Numbered from the stretch's first letter, positions 24,845 to 33,991 are shown. The stretch: 59,340 nt of DNA from Thermoanaerobaculia bacterium (GCA_947259925.1 CAMYOG010000016.1:1-59340); one strand, 5' to 3'. The notes: generated by a model not told the origin, from the sequence alone. Program-made: numbers and translations.

Positions 24845-27420
24845 CTGGTGTTCTGGGGGGTCTCGGTACCACCACGAACCGCTGCTCGATAGGCCCAGAT
24901 CGCCAGCAGTGCGATGGCGACCCAGGCCGGTGCCGAGTTGACGCTCCACCAGATCGACGGATCGGCGCTGACCGGGCTCAAGGTCAGATTGGCGGTGAAG
25001 AAGACCATGGCCACCACGGCGAGCAGACCGATCCACGCTCCCACCAGGACCAGGGCGAGCGGCCAGAGTGCGTTGGCCAGCGTCATCCCATCGGGCTGGA
25101 ACGAGAAGTTGAAGGCGATCATCAGCCCGGCGGCCGCGACGACCGACGGTAGCCGACGCCGTAGGAGGGCTCGACAGAGCACCAGCAGGAGCATGAGGAT
25201 CATCGGAACCAGGACGACCAACGGCGAAATGACGCCAGCAAGCACGACTCCGACGCCGGAGAGCGACCGAGCTCCCCAGGGTGGAATCCACGTCATGGAC
25301 GGTCCGGCGGGATGGAGCAGATTGAGCGCCAGCTTCAGCACCAGGAGGGCGCCGGAGATCGCCAGACCGAAGAGGACGTCGCGCCCGACGAGAGGGTTGC
25401 TGACGTCGCCCGAGAGCAGCCGAGTCCACGCAGTGAGCTGACGCGGCCAGTACCGGCGAGCAATGGGCTCGATACTCATGTATAGGATCCAGGAGAGCAC
25501 CGCCAGCATGGCCGCGGTCGCCACGGCCGAGAAGAGCTGCCCCATCGATGGTGGGCCGGCGTCGAGTCGTTGCAGCAGTAGGAAGATGACGAAGAAGGCG
25601 ACGGCCACGAAGGCTGCGAGGCGGAACGAGACCTTCCGGTCACCACGGCCCGACACGAAGTGGAGATACGCAAGACGGCCGGCTACGATCCAGACCGCGG
25701 CCGCGATCAAGAGCACCAGCCTCGAAGCTGCCGCCTCTTGTTCCGCTGCTCGATCCTCGGCAATGGACTCGCCATCGGCCAGTCGCCACCAGGACGGCCG
25801 GCTGCCGTCGGCGACCGCGTCGACACGAACGGTCGGACTGGGCTGGCCAGGGTACGTCCCGATCCAGGATCTGGGTGAGTCTCCGAACACCGGCGGCGGT
25901 CGGTCGACGTCGATCTCCCGGAAGTCGGAGATCGAGAGACCGGCCGCCTCGAAAAAGGGGCGCCAATCAGTCTCCTCGGCCCTCGCGACGGGCCTCTCGC
26001 TGGCCGGCGGCACGAGAATCGACCGCAGCCTGCCGTCACCGTCGAGCTCGACGCTAGCGACGGCGAGGTCGAGCACGGGAGGGTCGTCGGGGGTGACTCT
26101 CAGAAACCAACGCCTGGTCGGCTGAATCGGCTGGGGTGAGGTTCGGTACCAGAACGTGAGGAACGTCGGCCGCTGCGCCGCCAGCTCCTTCCAGGCCTCC
26201 AGAGTTCTCCTTTCGCTCGGGCTCGAGACGAGATCACCGCTATGGCCCCAGCCGCTAGCCTGGTACCGGCCTTCCCAGCCGGCGAGCTCGAGCAGGCTCT
26301 GGGCTCGGTGCGCCAGGACCTGCCGTTCGAGGGGTACGCCGATCGACGTGGCGTTGGTCTTCGGCAGCAGCGTCAGTACCGCCGCCAGAAGGGCGAGGGT
26401 GGCGAGGAGCAGGGCCGCGGCGATCGGTCTCGAGAGGACGGCCTGGCCACCTACCCTGGCGACCATCTCGGGGGAAGGGGTCTCACCGGCCGCCAGCGCC
26501 TCCGCCAGCGGGTCACCGCCCGGCAGCGCGGCCGCGAGGTCGAGCGCCGACTGCGGTCGCCGTGTGGGATTGTGGTGCAGGCTCCGGCGCAGGACCTGTT
26601 CGATACGTTCGTCGAGCCCGGAGACCTCCGTCGACAGCGACTCCGAGTCGGTCGAGCGCTGAAGCGCCATCAGCTCCTCTCGGCTCGAGGCCTGGAACGC
26701 GGGCTTGCCGGCGAACATCTCCCAGAGCACGAGGCCGAGCGAGTAGACGTCGCTCGCGAACGAGGTCTTACCCTCGGCCAGCTGCTCGGGGGCCATGTAG
26801 GCCGGTGTGCCGACGAACTCCCGACCGAGCTCCGACGCCAGCCCGGCGAGCCCGAAGTCGCTGATCTTCGCGCGTCCGGCGCCGTCGATCATGACGTTGG
26901 CGGGCTTCAGATCGCGATGCAGGACCCCGCGCTCGTGTGCCGCGGCGAGTCCGGCGCAGAGCTGGCGGGTGAGCTCGAGCGCCTTGTCCTGCGGCAGCCG
27001 TCCGATTCGTATCAGCAGGGAAGCCAGGTCCTCGCCATCCACGTACTCCATGGAGATGAACGGCACCCCATCGACCTCGCCGATGTCGTGAACCCGGACC
27101 ACGCTGCGGTGGGTGATCTGCCGCGCGGTTCGGACCTCGCGATGAAACCGCGCCAGGGCGGCGCCGTCGTGGGTGAGCGTCTCGGGTAGGAACTTGAGAG
27201 CGACCGGCTCGCCCAGCTTCAAGTCGTCGGCGCGGTACACCTCGCCCATGCCGCCGCGGCCGAGCAGGCCGACGATTCGATAGCGCGCATCGACGACGGT
27301 CCCAGGAGCGAAGCGCCCGCCGTCGAGCGCCGCGGACGACGACCCGTCACGCGAGCCGTTGCCGACTGCGGTCTCCTCCCGAGAGAACCCCGGGCTCTCG
27401 GTGGTCCGGTCGCTTGTCAT
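24841..27420 (-). CDS. Membrane serine/threonine protein kinase with multi-pass sensor region
   Basis: The 859-residue protein begins with a Hanks-type kinase (about residues 46-310): P-loop LLGRGGMGEVY, Lys76 in VALKFL, HRDLKPANV (168-176), DFGLAG (188-193) and the activation-loop end GTPAYMAPEQ. A first membrane helix lies at ~335-355 (AALLLATLALLAAVL), followed by ~200 extracytoplasmic residues and then some eight more hydrophobic segments up to the C-terminus (for example GLAISGALLVLKLALNLL, PMILMLLLVLCRALL). This multi-pass tail is rarer than the usual single-helix PASTA or TPR layouts and suggests that membrane or ligand state is sensed. The kinase should phosphorylate cytoplasmic Ser/Thr targets. 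Confidence 0.88.
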   Translation of the reverse strand: MTSDRTTESPGFSREETAVGNGSRDGSSSAALDGGRFAPGTVVDARYRIVGLLGRGGMGEVYRADDLKLGEPVALKFLPETLTHDGAALARFHREVRTARQITHRSVVRVHDIGEVDGVPFISMEYVDGEDLASLLIRIGRLPQDKALELTRQLCAGLAAAHERGVLHRDLKPANVMIDGAGRAKISDFGLAGLASELGREFVGTPAYMAPEQLAEGKTSFASDVYSLGLVLWEMFAGKPAFQASSREELMALQRSTDSESLSTEVSGLDERIEQVLRRSLHHNPTRRPQSALDLAAALPGGDPLAEALAAGETPSPEMVARVGGQAVLSRPIAAALLLATLALLAAVLTLLPKTNATSIGVPLERQVLAHRAQSLLELAGWEGRYQASGWGHSGDLVSSPSERRTLEAWKELAAQRPTFLTFWYRTSPQPIQPTRRWFLRVTPDDPPVLDLAVASVELDGDGRLRSILVPPASERPVARAEETDWRPFFEAAGLSISDFREIDVDRPPPVFGDSPRSWIGTYPGQPSPTVRVDAVADGSRPSWWRLADGESIAEDRAAEQEAAASRLVLLIAAAVWIVAGRLAYLHFVSGRGDRKVSFRLAAFVAVAFFVIFLLLQRLDAGPPSMGQLFSAVATAAMLAVLSWILYMSIEPIARRYWPRQLTAWTRLLSGDVSNPLVGRDVLFGLAISGALLVLKLALNLLHPAGPSMTWIPPWGARSLSGVGVVLAGVISPLVVLVPMILMLLLVLCRALLRRRLPSVVAAAGLMIAFNFSFQPDGMTLANALWPLALVLVGAWIGLLAVVAMVFFTANLTLSPVSADPSIWWSVNSAPAWVAIALLAIWAYRAAVRGGTETPQNTS

Positions 27421-27456
27421 CCTGCTGGCGCCGGGATTCTAGCGCGCAAGGTTCGG

Positions 27457-28497
27457 TTACCCGGTGAGCAGGTGGCCGTGCTGCGGCGAGAAGCGCTCCT
27501 GCGGCAGGCCCGCGATCTCCCGGAGCGCCGCCTCGACGTAGCGCTCGACCATGACGCCCCGCCACTGGGTCAGGAAATCCGTGTTGTCCATCGGGGTCGC
27601 GACCTTGCGCGCCAGACGGCCGGCTTCGGCCAGTCTCTCGGGCTCGAGCTTGCCGCCGACCAGGAGCTCGGACGCCTTGCGGGCGAAGAGCGGCTGCGAG
27701 CCGACCGAGCCGAGCCAGATGCGCGCTTCGGTGGCCGTGCCGCCGCTGTCGGTCCAGACCGCGGCACCGACCGAGAGGACGGCGAAGTCGATCGATCGGC
27801 GGCGCCGCAGCTTCCAGAACGACGACCGGCAACTGGTGTCGTCGCTGCCGCTCGGCAGCAGAACCTCGGTGAGGATCTCGTCCGGCCGCTTGGTCAGGTA
27901 GTCGATGCCGTCGTTCCGGTAGAGCTGCTCGAGGGGGATCGCCCGGTCGCCGCCTGTCGAGACGAGCCGCACGCGCGCGTTCAGGGCGGCCAGGATCGGG
28001 GCCGAGTCGGACGCCGAGTGCGCCCAGCACTTGGGCGAGTTGGGCGCCACCCAGCAGATCGAGCCCGTCTCCTTCAGGCAATAGTCGATCGATCGCCGCC
28101 AGTCCTCGGTCTGGTTGTAGTAGGTGCAGCGAGTGTCGACGCAGATGTTGCCGCCGATCGTCCCCATGTTGCGGAGCGGGGGAGAGGAGATCGACTCGAC
28201 CGCTCGCGCCAGGGCCGGATAGCGCAGGTACACCAGTGGGTCCGATTCGACGGCGTCGAGCGTCGTGGTGCCACCGATCCGCAGCTCCCCCGAACCGTTG
28301 CCGTCGTGGATGCCGGTGAGCTCGGGGATGCGCATCAGCGAGACGACGGTCTCGGCGGTCTGGTGCCGGCGTTTCATGTTCGGCCAGAGGTCGGTACCAC
28401 CAGCTACCAGGCGCGTCGATTCCTCGTTCGCGATCAGCGAGCAGGCCTCCTCGAGGGTGGCCGGCAGACGGAAGGTGAAGGCGGGTAGGCGGAGCAT
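27457..28497 (-). CDS. hcrB: 4-hydroxybenzoyl-CoA reductase, beta (FAD) subunit
   Basis: The 346-residue protein is an FAD-binding subunit of the molybdenum hydroxylase family: RLVAGGTDLWPNMKRR (FAD pyrophosphate loop) and PPLRNMGTIGGNI. After this it carries an insertion with cysteines 124, 140, 148 and 157 (DTRCTYYNQT, IDYCLKETGSICWV, SPKCWAH). The spacing of 16, 8 and 9 residues is the one known for the extra [4Fe-4S] cluster of 4-hydroxybenzoyl-CoA reductase beta subunits, which separates them from xanthine dehydrogenase relatives. The enzyme removes the phenolic hydroxyl of 4-hydroxybenzoyl-CoA to give benzoyl-CoA. The ATG overlaps the hcrA stop (TAATG). Confidence 0.9.
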   Translation of the reverse strand: MLRLPAFTFRLPATLEEACSLIANEESTRLVAGGTDLWPNMKRRHQTAETVVSLMRIPELTGIHDGNGSGELRIGGTTTLDAVESDPLVYLRYPALARAVESISSPPLRNMGTIGGNICVDTRCTYYNQTEDWRRSIDYCLKETGSICWVAPNSPKCWAHSASDSAPILAALNARVRLVSTGGDRAIPLEQLYRNDGIDYLTKRPDEILTEVLLPSGSDDTSCRSSFWKLRRRRSIDFAVLSVGAAVWTDSGGTATEARIWLGSVGSQPLFARKASELLVGGKLEPERLAEAGRLARKVATPMDNTDFLTQWRGVMVERYVEAALREIAGLPQERFSPQHGHLLTG

Positions 28498-31055
28498 TAT
28501 CGGGTCGTCAGCTCCTTCTTGCCCTTGAGCGCCTCTTCGCGCTCGGCCATGGTGCCGCTCGAGGCGCGCGTACTCTTGTGCAGGCGGCGCTCGAACTCGC
28601 GGACCGCGTGGCCGTCGCCGCCCTCGGCGGGAGTGGGCACGCGGATCGTCTCCCCGAAGTCGACGGCAGGGAAGGCGGACGGCCCGTAGCGCGGCTCCGC
28701 ACCCTGACGCTTTGCGGCGAGCGCCTTCAGGATCATGTGCGGCTGGATCGGCACCTGATCGACGCGCACGCCGACCGCGTCGAACACCGCGTTGGCGAGT
28801 GCCGGAGGTACCGGCAGCAGGGGTCCCTGGCCGACCTCCTTGGCGCCGAACGGCCCGCGCGAGTCGGGGTCTTCGATGATGTAGCTGGTCACCGGCGGCA
28901 TCTCGTGGAAGGTCGGACTCTTGTACTCGAGGAGCGAGGGCATCTTGTGGACGAGGGCGCGCGAGAGACGCTTCGGCAGCTGCCGGAACGCCTGCTCTTC
29001 CATCATCGCTTCGCCCAGGCCCATGTAGACCGAACCCTCGATCTGGCCCATGACCAGCACCGGGTTGATCGAGCGACCGATGTCGTGGGCGATCCAGACG
29101 TGCGCTGGCCGGTAGAGGCCGGTCGCGGGATCGACCTCGACCTCGATCACGCAGGCCGAGTACGAGTAGGTCGGCGAGGGCCCGACGCCCGCGCCTTTGA
29201 ACCGGCCGGGCGAGCGCGGCGGGGTGTAGGAGCCGACCGTGCCCAGGGTCCCGAACTGAGCCTCGGCGGCGATGCACGCGTCGGCGAAGCTACAGCCGTT
29301 CTCGGGATCCTCGGCGTCGAACACCCGACGCTCGGCGAAGACCAGCCGCGCCTCGGGGATCTCGAGACGCTTGGAGACCGCTTGCGCGAGCATCTTCCGC
29401 GCGCGCTCCGCCGCCTCGATCGCGGCGTTGCCCATCATCAGCGTGACACGCGACGAGTAGCTGCCGAGGTCGACCGGCGTCAGATCGGTGTCGCCGACGC
29501 ACAGCCGGATGTCGTTCAGATCGATGCCGAGCGTCTCGGCCACGACCGCGGCCAGCACCGAGTCCGAGCCCTGGCCGATCTCGGTCTCGCCGCAATAGAC
29601 CGCCACTCGGCCCGAGCGGTCGAGGAGCAGCTGAACGCCCGTCTGCGGCATGTGGTTCCAGTAGATCGGCAGACCGGATCCGCACAGGTAGGCGCCGCAG
29701 GCGAGCCCCAGACCGCGCCCCTCGGGCAGCTGACCGTAGCGCTCCCGCCAGCCGCTCCCCTCGACCACCGCCTCGATGCACCGGCGCAGGCCGATCGTGC
29801 CGACCCTGAGCCAGTTGGCGGTAACGGTCTCGGGATCCTCCAGGTTCTTGAGCCGCAGGTCGGCCGGATCGATACCGAGTCGGTGCGCCGCCTTGTCGAG
29901 GTGGACCTCCCAGGCGAATCGGGGTTGCGGCGTTCCGTGGCCGCGCTTCGGTCCGCAGGGCGGCTTGTTGGTGTAGGTCCGGATGCCGTCGAACCGGTAG
30001 TGCGGCAGCTTGTAGGTCACCGTCTGAAGGGCGCCGGTGTAGTAGGTGGACGCGACGCCGTAGCTGCCGTAGGCGCCGCCGTCGAGGGCGCTCTTCAGGT
30101 GCTGGCCGGTGATCGTGCCGTCGCTCTTGAAGCCGGTCTTGAGCCACATCTGGACCGGGTGCCGCCCGCGATGGCAGTAGAAGACCTCTTCGCGGCGCAG
30201 CACGATCTTGACCGGCCGGCCGAGATGGAGCGCCATCTTCGCGGCGACGATCTCGTGGTTGAACGGATCGCTCTTGCCGCCGAAGCCGCCACCGTTCGGA
30301 CAGGCGACCACTCGGATCCTCGAGGCCGGGATGTCGAGCACCTTGGAGAGCGCGCGATGGACGTAGTGGGGTGTCTGGGTGGAGGAGTAGACAGTCACCC
30401 GGTCGATGTCTTCGGGGATCGCTACCGTCGCGTGCTGCTCCATCGCAAGGTGCGTATTGCCCTCGTAGAAGCAGTTGTCCTCGAGCACCAGGTCGGCGTC
30501 CGCGAAGGCGGCCTCGACGTCGCCGAACTCGAGCGAGGCGAGCTTGTGGATGTTGCCGCCCGCCTTGCTGTAGTCGTGGATGCGCGGCTCGGGGGTGGCC
30601 AGCGCCTGCTCGACCGAGGCGATCGTCTCGAGCGCCTCGTACTCGACCCGCACCTTGAGCGACGCCTCGTAGGCCGCGTCCTCGGTGACCGCTGCGACCG
30701 CCGCCACCGGGTCGCCGACCATGCGGACTTTGTCGGGACAGAGTGCGTGCTCGTCCTCGGAGACCGGCATGATGCCGAAAGTGTTGGGCATCGACTCGCC
30801 GGTCAGGAAGCCGAGAACGCCCGGGACCTCTGCCGCCTCGGAGGTGTCGATGGAGACGATGCGAGCGTGCGGCACGGTCGACCGGACGAGGCACATGTGG
30901 CACATCCGGGGGAAGGTCAGATCGTCGGCGAAGCGGGTCACGCCGGTCACCTTGGCGCGCCCGTCGACGCGGCGGAACGGCTTGCCGATCAGACGGGTTG
31001 CGCGTGCCGGCCGCTCGGACGGCTCGGTCGTCGGTTTACGCGCCGGCTCAGCCAT
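28497..31055 (-). CDS. hcrA: 4-hydroxybenzoyl-CoA reductase, alpha (molybdenum) subunit
   Basis: An 852-residue molybdopterin-binding subunit of the xanthine dehydrogenase family. IGKPFRRVDGRAKVTG marks the first domain, and AMEQHATVAI, ACPNGGGFGGKSDPF and GETEIGQGSDSVLAAVVAE are cofactor-binding signatures; IEDPDSRGPFGAKEVGQGPL carries the conserved glutamate region next to the metal. With the beta subunit's extra iron-sulfur loop, 4-hydroxybenzoyl-CoA reduction is the best assignment. The ATG at 31055 overlaps the hcrC end by eight bases; the longer upstream frame lies inside hcrC and is rejected. It belongs to the operon tetR-hcrC-hcrA-hcrB, all minus strand and overlapping. Confidence 0.88.
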   Translation of the reverse strand: MAEPARKPTTEPSERPARATRLIGKPFRRVDGRAKVTGVTRFADDLTFPRMCHMCLVRSTVPHARIVSIDTSEAAEVPGVLGFLTGESMPNTFGIMPVSEDEHALCPDKVRMVGDPVAAVAAVTEDAAYEASLKVRVEYEALETIASVEQALATPEPRIHDYSKAGGNIHKLASLEFGDVEAAFADADLVLEDNCFYEGNTHLAMEQHATVAIPEDIDRVTVYSSTQTPHYVHRALSKVLDIPASRIRVVACPNGGGFGGKSDPFNHEIVAAKMALHLGRPVKIVLRREEVFYCHRGRHPVQMWLKTGFKSDGTITGQHLKSALDGGAYGSYGVASTYYTGALQTVTYKLPHYRFDGIRTYTNKPPCGPKRGHGTPQPRFAWEVHLDKAAHRLGIDPADLRLKNLEDPETVTANWLRVGTIGLRRCIEAVVEGSGWRERYGQLPEGRGLGLACGAYLCGSGLPIYWNHMPQTGVQLLLDRSGRVAVYCGETEIGQGSDSVLAAVVAETLGIDLNDIRLCVGDTDLTPVDLGSYSSRVTLMMGNAAIEAAERARKMLAQAVSKRLEIPEARLVFAERRVFDAEDPENGCSFADACIAAEAQFGTLGTVGSYTPPRSPGRFKGAGVGPSPTYSYSACVIEVEVDPATGLYRPAHVWIAHDIGRSINPVLVMGQIEGSVYMGLGEAMMEEQAFRQLPKRLSRALVHKMPSLLEYKSPTFHEMPPVTSYIIEDPDSRGPFGAKEVGQGPLLPVPPALANAVFDAVGVRVDQVPIQPHMILKALAAKRQGAEPRYGPSAFPAVDFGETIRVPTPAEGGDGHAVREFERRLHKSTRASSGTMAEREEALKGKKELTTR

Positions 31056-31614
31056 CGTTCCGCTCCTCGAGCGCCGGACCGGTGAGCTTGCCGGCCGGCT
31101 CGCCGTACAACGCCTCCTCCGGCGCCTGCCATTCCTCGCCCCGCTGGAGAGCGGCGGCGCCCTCGACCGCCTGCAGGATCTTGATGTAGCCGGTGCAGCG
31201 GCACAGCACACCGGCCAGAGCGTCGCGGGTCTCCTGCTCGGTCGGGGACGGGTTGCTCTGGAGCAGTGCCTGGGCGGTCAGGAGAATCGCGGGCGTACAG
31301 TAGCCGCATTGCGCCGCGCCGAGGTCGGCGAAGGTCAGCTGCAGTGGGTGAAGCTCGTTCGCCTCCTGCATTCCTTCGATTGTCTCGATGCGCTTGTCTT
31401 CCATCTCGGCGGCGAGCGCTAGGCACGAGAGCACCGGTCGGCCGTCGACGAGCACGGTGCAGGCGCCACACTCGCCGAGCTCACAACCGTGCTTGGTGCC
31501 GGTCAGGCCGCACTCCTCGCGGAGCACTTCGAGGAGGGTGTGATGGGTCGGGAAGGCGACCCGGTGCTCCTCGCCGTTGACCACGAGCGTCAGGGTGGTG
31601 GTGTCGGCCGTCAA
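31048..31614 (-). CDS. hcrC: 4-hydroxybenzoyl-CoA reductase, gamma ([2Fe-2S]) subunit
   Basis: The 188-residue protein has two [2Fe-2S] clusters: the plant-ferredoxin-like site GCELGECGACTVLVDGRPVL with a final Cys in SCLALA, and the helical site AQCGYCTPA...LCRCTGYIKI. It passes electrons between the flavin subunit and the molybdenum centre. The start is best placed at TTG 31614, forming a TTGA overlap with the tetR stop, because homology begins there (TLTLVVNGEEHRV) and the open frame further upstream is antisense-like basic sequence. The ~35-residue tail after CRCTGY is longer than in minimal members. Confidence 0.88.
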   Translation of the reverse strand: MTADTTTLTLVVNGEEHRVAFPTHHTLLEVLREECGLTGTKHGCELGECGACTVLVDGRPVLSCLALAAEMEDKRIETIEGMQEANELHPLQLTFADLGAAQCGYCTPAILLTAQALLQSNPSPTEQETRDALAGVLCRCTGYIKILQAVEGAAALQRGEEWQAPEEALYGEPAGKLTGPALEERNDG

Positions 31615-32225
31615 CTCTCTTCGTCCTCCGAGCGGCGACTGAGGCCGTCGACCAGCAGCGTCGCGAACTCGTGCCCGATGTCGGCCGCCGGCCGGCGCCC
31701 CTGCGGCCGGAACCACTTGACCGTCCAGTTGAGCGCCCCGAGGATGGCCATCGTGGCGACGTGGGGATCGACGTCGCGCAGCGATCCCTCATCGATGCCC
31801 TGTCGGATCAGGGTCCGGTAGACCCGCTCGTACCGGTCACGACCGGGCTGGATCTTCTCGCGCCACTCCTCGTCGAGGGCTTCGACTTCGAGATGGGCGA
31901 GCGAGCCGGGGGTCTTCTCGTTCAGCAGCTCGATGTGGCCAACAATCAGGCGACGGAGCTTCTCCCGGGCCGACCCCGAGCCCTTGCGGATGGTGTCCGC
32001 CAGCTCCAGCAGCCCCGACAGCGCGTCCTCCTGGCAGAACGCCAGCAGGGCCTGCTTGTTCTCGAAGTAGTAGTAGAGGTTGCCGACGTGCATGTCGAGC
32101 TCGCCGGCGATCTCGCGCATCCCCGCTGCGTGCAGTCCTTGCCGTCGGAAGACCCTGGCGGCTCCCTCGAGGATCTGCCGCTTTCGCTCTACTGCTCGTT
32201 CCGTTTCGGCTACCGTTTGAACCAT
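31611..32225 (-). CDS. TetR-family regulator of the hcr operon
   Basis: The 204-residue protein has an N-terminal TetR helix-turn-helix: RQILEGAARVFRRQGLHAAG followed by MREIAGELDMHVGNLYYYFE, and an all-helical ligand-binding C-terminus (TVKWFRPQGRRPAADIG is a common element of regulators of aromatic and fatty acyl-CoA degradation). As first gene of the overlapping hcrCAB operon it probably senses an aromatic acyl-CoA and represses its own promoter. A perfect 18-bp palindrome covers its start codon (32216-32233). Confidence 0.88.
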   Translation of the reverse strand: MVQTVAETERAVERKRQILEGAARVFRRQGLHAAGMREIAGELDMHVGNLYYYFENKQALLAFCQEDALSGLLELADTIRKGSGSAREKLRRLIVGHIELLNEKTPGSLAHLEVEALDEEWREKIQPGRDRYERVYRTLIRQGIDEGSLRDVDPHVATMAILGALNWTVKWFRPQGRRPAADIGHEFATLLVDGLSRRSEDEES

Positions 32226-32233
32226 TGTTCAAA
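32216..32233. promoter_or_regulatory. Palindromic operator overlapping the tetR start codon
   Basis: TTTGAAC (32216-32222), CATT, GTTCAAA (32227-32233): a perfect 7-bp inverted repeat with a 4-bp spacer, the size expected for a TetR dimer. The ATG of the regulator is inside the spacer (32223-32225). Autoregulation of the tetR-hcrCAB operon is inferred. Confidence 0.6.
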
Positions 32234-32240
32234 TAGCCTA

Positions 32241-32298
32241 GCGTGCCAGGCCTGCATGTGCAAGTTGAGCGCAACTTGCACATGCAGGCCTGGCACGC
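32241..32298. repeat. Perfect 58-bp palindrome (27-bp arms, 4-base loop)
   Basis: GCGTGCCAGGCCTGCATGTG and the next 7 bases (32241-32267) are exactly complementary to 32272-32298, loop AGCG. It lies between the divergent tetR and guanylate-kinase-like genes. The stem is far longer and more perfect than a terminator and has no T tail; a REP/MITE-like element is a better match. Confidence 0.7.
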
Positions 32299-32309
32299 CG
32301 CCTCGCGAT

Positions 32310-32966
32310 ATGCTCCCGCCCGCAGTGGAACCGTCCCGCCCCTTCCTGATCAACGTCAGCGGCCCCTACGCCGTCGGCAAGGACACGATTTTGAACGCCC
32401 TCCTGTCGCGCTACGGAGAGCGCGTGCACCGGGTCCACACGGCCACGACTCGTCCGGTGTCGCTGGATGCCGATCCGACCTACGAGCAAGTGACCCTCGA
32501 GGAGCTCGAGCGGCGCGTCGCCGACGGCGGTTGGATCGCCAACCACCAGCTCTCCGGCACAACCGCCTACGGCACCAGCATCACCGAGATCCGCGCCGCG
32601 GCCTCGGAGGGGAAGATCTGCGTGCACAGCATCTACGCCGGCGACCAGGGGGCAGGGAAGCTGCGCGAGATCCTCGGCCGGGGCCTGGTCTCGATCGGGC
32701 TCCTGGCGACCGACGGCCAGGTCGAGGACCAGCTCGCGGTCCTGCGCGAGCGCCTGTTGCATCGGAGTCGCGACGACGCCGCCGCGATCGAGGCCCGGAT
32801 CCGCCACCAGGCGGAGCCGCTGCAGTACGTGCTCGACAACCCGGTCGTCGAGACCGGCGACGGTCTGATGCCGGTCTTCGACCACGTCCTGATCAACGAG
32901 GATCTCGACGCGACGGTCGCCGAGGTCGTCGAGCTCTTCGAAGCGGCCTTCCTGGCCAGAGCCTGA
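32310..32966 (+). CDS. Guanylate-kinase-like P-loop protein
   Basis: The 218-residue product starts with the strand-P-loop element LINVSGPYAVGKDTILNALL (A-type loop GPYAVGKDT replaces the usual GPSGVGKST), followed by VHRVHTATTRPVS, which matches the T-T-R-P GMP-binding stretch, and later VHSIYAGDQGAGKLREILG. These indicate the guanylate kinase fold. Residues differ from housekeeping Gmk, for example Y-A in the loop, so it may be a nucleotide kinase of altered specificity or a repurposed relative. ATG 32310 follows the 58-bp palindrome by 12 bases; no good ribosome site is seen, and GTG 32326 is an alternative. Single gene followed by a terminator. Confidence 0.7.
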   Translation: MLPPAVEPSRPFLINVSGPYAVGKDTILNALLSRYGERVHRVHTATTRPVSLDADPTYEQVTLEELERRVADGGWIANHQLSGTTAYGTSITEIRAAASEGKICVHSIYAGDQGAGKLREILGRGLVSIGLLATDGQVEDQLAVLRERLLHRSRDDAAAIEARIRHQAEPLQYVLDNPVVETGDGLMPVFDHVLINEDLDATVAEVVELFEAAFLARA

Positions 32967-33094
32967 CGAAGAAAGACGTCAGAAACCGGCGTCCGGCTCG
33001 CACTAGGTCTGTAGGCGCACGAACTACTGCTCCCAACCGGAGCCAGTGCGTCGCCTAGCTCTCTGACGGCTCTTCACGAGCCGCGGGGCGGTGG

Positions 33095-33150
33095 AAAGGG
33101 ACTCTTCCTTCTGGCACCCGAAGGGGAGTTCCCTCCGCCGCCTTTTTTTG
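33095..33150 (+). terminator. Probable intrinsic terminator of the guanylate-kinase-like gene
   Basis: An imperfect stem pairs AAAGGGACTCTTCCTTC (33095-33111) with GAAGGGGAGTTCCC (about 33120-33133), followed by a T7 run at 33143-33149. The run ends 9 bases before the convergent tetR-2 stop. Confidence 0.5.
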
Positions 33151-33157
33151 TCTCCGG

Positions 33158-33757
33158 TCAACCGGAGAGGCCGGCGAACATGGCCCGCGCCGTCGAGAGC
33201 GCCGGCTCGAGATCGAGCTCCGGGTCGGAGACCTTCTGGAGTGCCAGCCCCTCGAACAGCGCCATGAAGGCGCGCGACACCGCCCGCGGGTCGAGGCCGG
33301 GGTCCAGGTCCCCTTGCGCTTGCGCCGCCAGGACCAGTTCGGCGATCGAGCGCTGGAGCTCGGCGGCCGCGCGCAGGTAGATCCTGCGGACGCCCGGCAG
33401 CCGCAGCGCTTCTCCCCAGAGGACCACGTCGAGACGCATGGTCTCCTGGTTCTCGGGCCGATCGAGCGCCGTGCACAGCACCTCGAGCTTGTCGGCGAGC
33501 GACTCGGCCGTGATCTCCTCGCTGGCCGTCGCCTCGAGAAAAGTGTTGATGCGCTCTCCCACCATCTCCGCGAGCGCCTCGACGATCTTCTCCTTGCTGT
33601 CGAAGTAGCGGTAGACCGCCCCGGGGCTCAGGTTCGCGGCGCGACAGATATCCTTCATCGAAGTCGCGTGGAGACCGTTGCGACTGAAGCACCTGAGAGC
33701 CGCTTTGAGGATGCCCGAGCGGCGTGCGGCGAGGTGTTCAGTCGAGACCTTGGGCAC
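33158..33757 (-). CDS. TetR/AcrR-family transcriptional regulator
   Basis: A 199-residue regulator: helix-turn-helix RSGILKAALRCFSRNGLHAT, MKDICRAANLSPGAVYRYFD, then a helical ligand domain of the C6-type (EALRLPGVRRIYLRAAAELQ). Targets are unknown. Upstream lies an AT-rich stretch (33775-33815) that could hold its own promoter. It is divergent from the sensor kinase genes. No palindrome was found at its start that would define an operator. Confidence 0.85.
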   Translation of the reverse strand: MPKVSTEHLAARRSGILKAALRCFSRNGLHATSMKDICRAANLSPGAVYRYFDSKEKIVEALAEMVGERINTFLEATASEEITAESLADKLEVLCTALDRPENQETMRLDVVLWGEALRLPGVRRIYLRAAAELQRSIAELVLAAQAQGDLDPGLDPRAVSRAFMALFEGLALQKVSDPELDLEPALSTARAMFAGLSG

Positions 33758-33991
33758 GCCGCAATTCTAGGCTACCCACGTAATTGATTGATCTATTTGC
33801 ATTTATCTAGATCGAAAACGCTCCAAAAGCTTTCTGGAGCCCCCTCCCTTGGGCTATCATCCCGGCGGAAAGAAGGTCCCTTTTGATGTTGGTGTGTTGA
33901 GTCTCGGGGGTGGTCTCCACCCTGGGACAGCGTGTCCGCATGACCGAAGAGCAGCGCCACTACCGGCGCGGCTGGGGGGAGGACGGTCACA

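Noticed and set aside
28578..31085. 835-codon plus-strand open frame
   Set aside because: Antisense to hcrA; Arg/Leu/Asp-rich without any domain.
27457..31614. Xanthine or aldehyde dehydrogenase
   Set aside because: The FAD subunit carries the extra four-cysteine loop with 16-8-9 spacing that is specific for 4-hydroxybenzoyl-CoA reductase.
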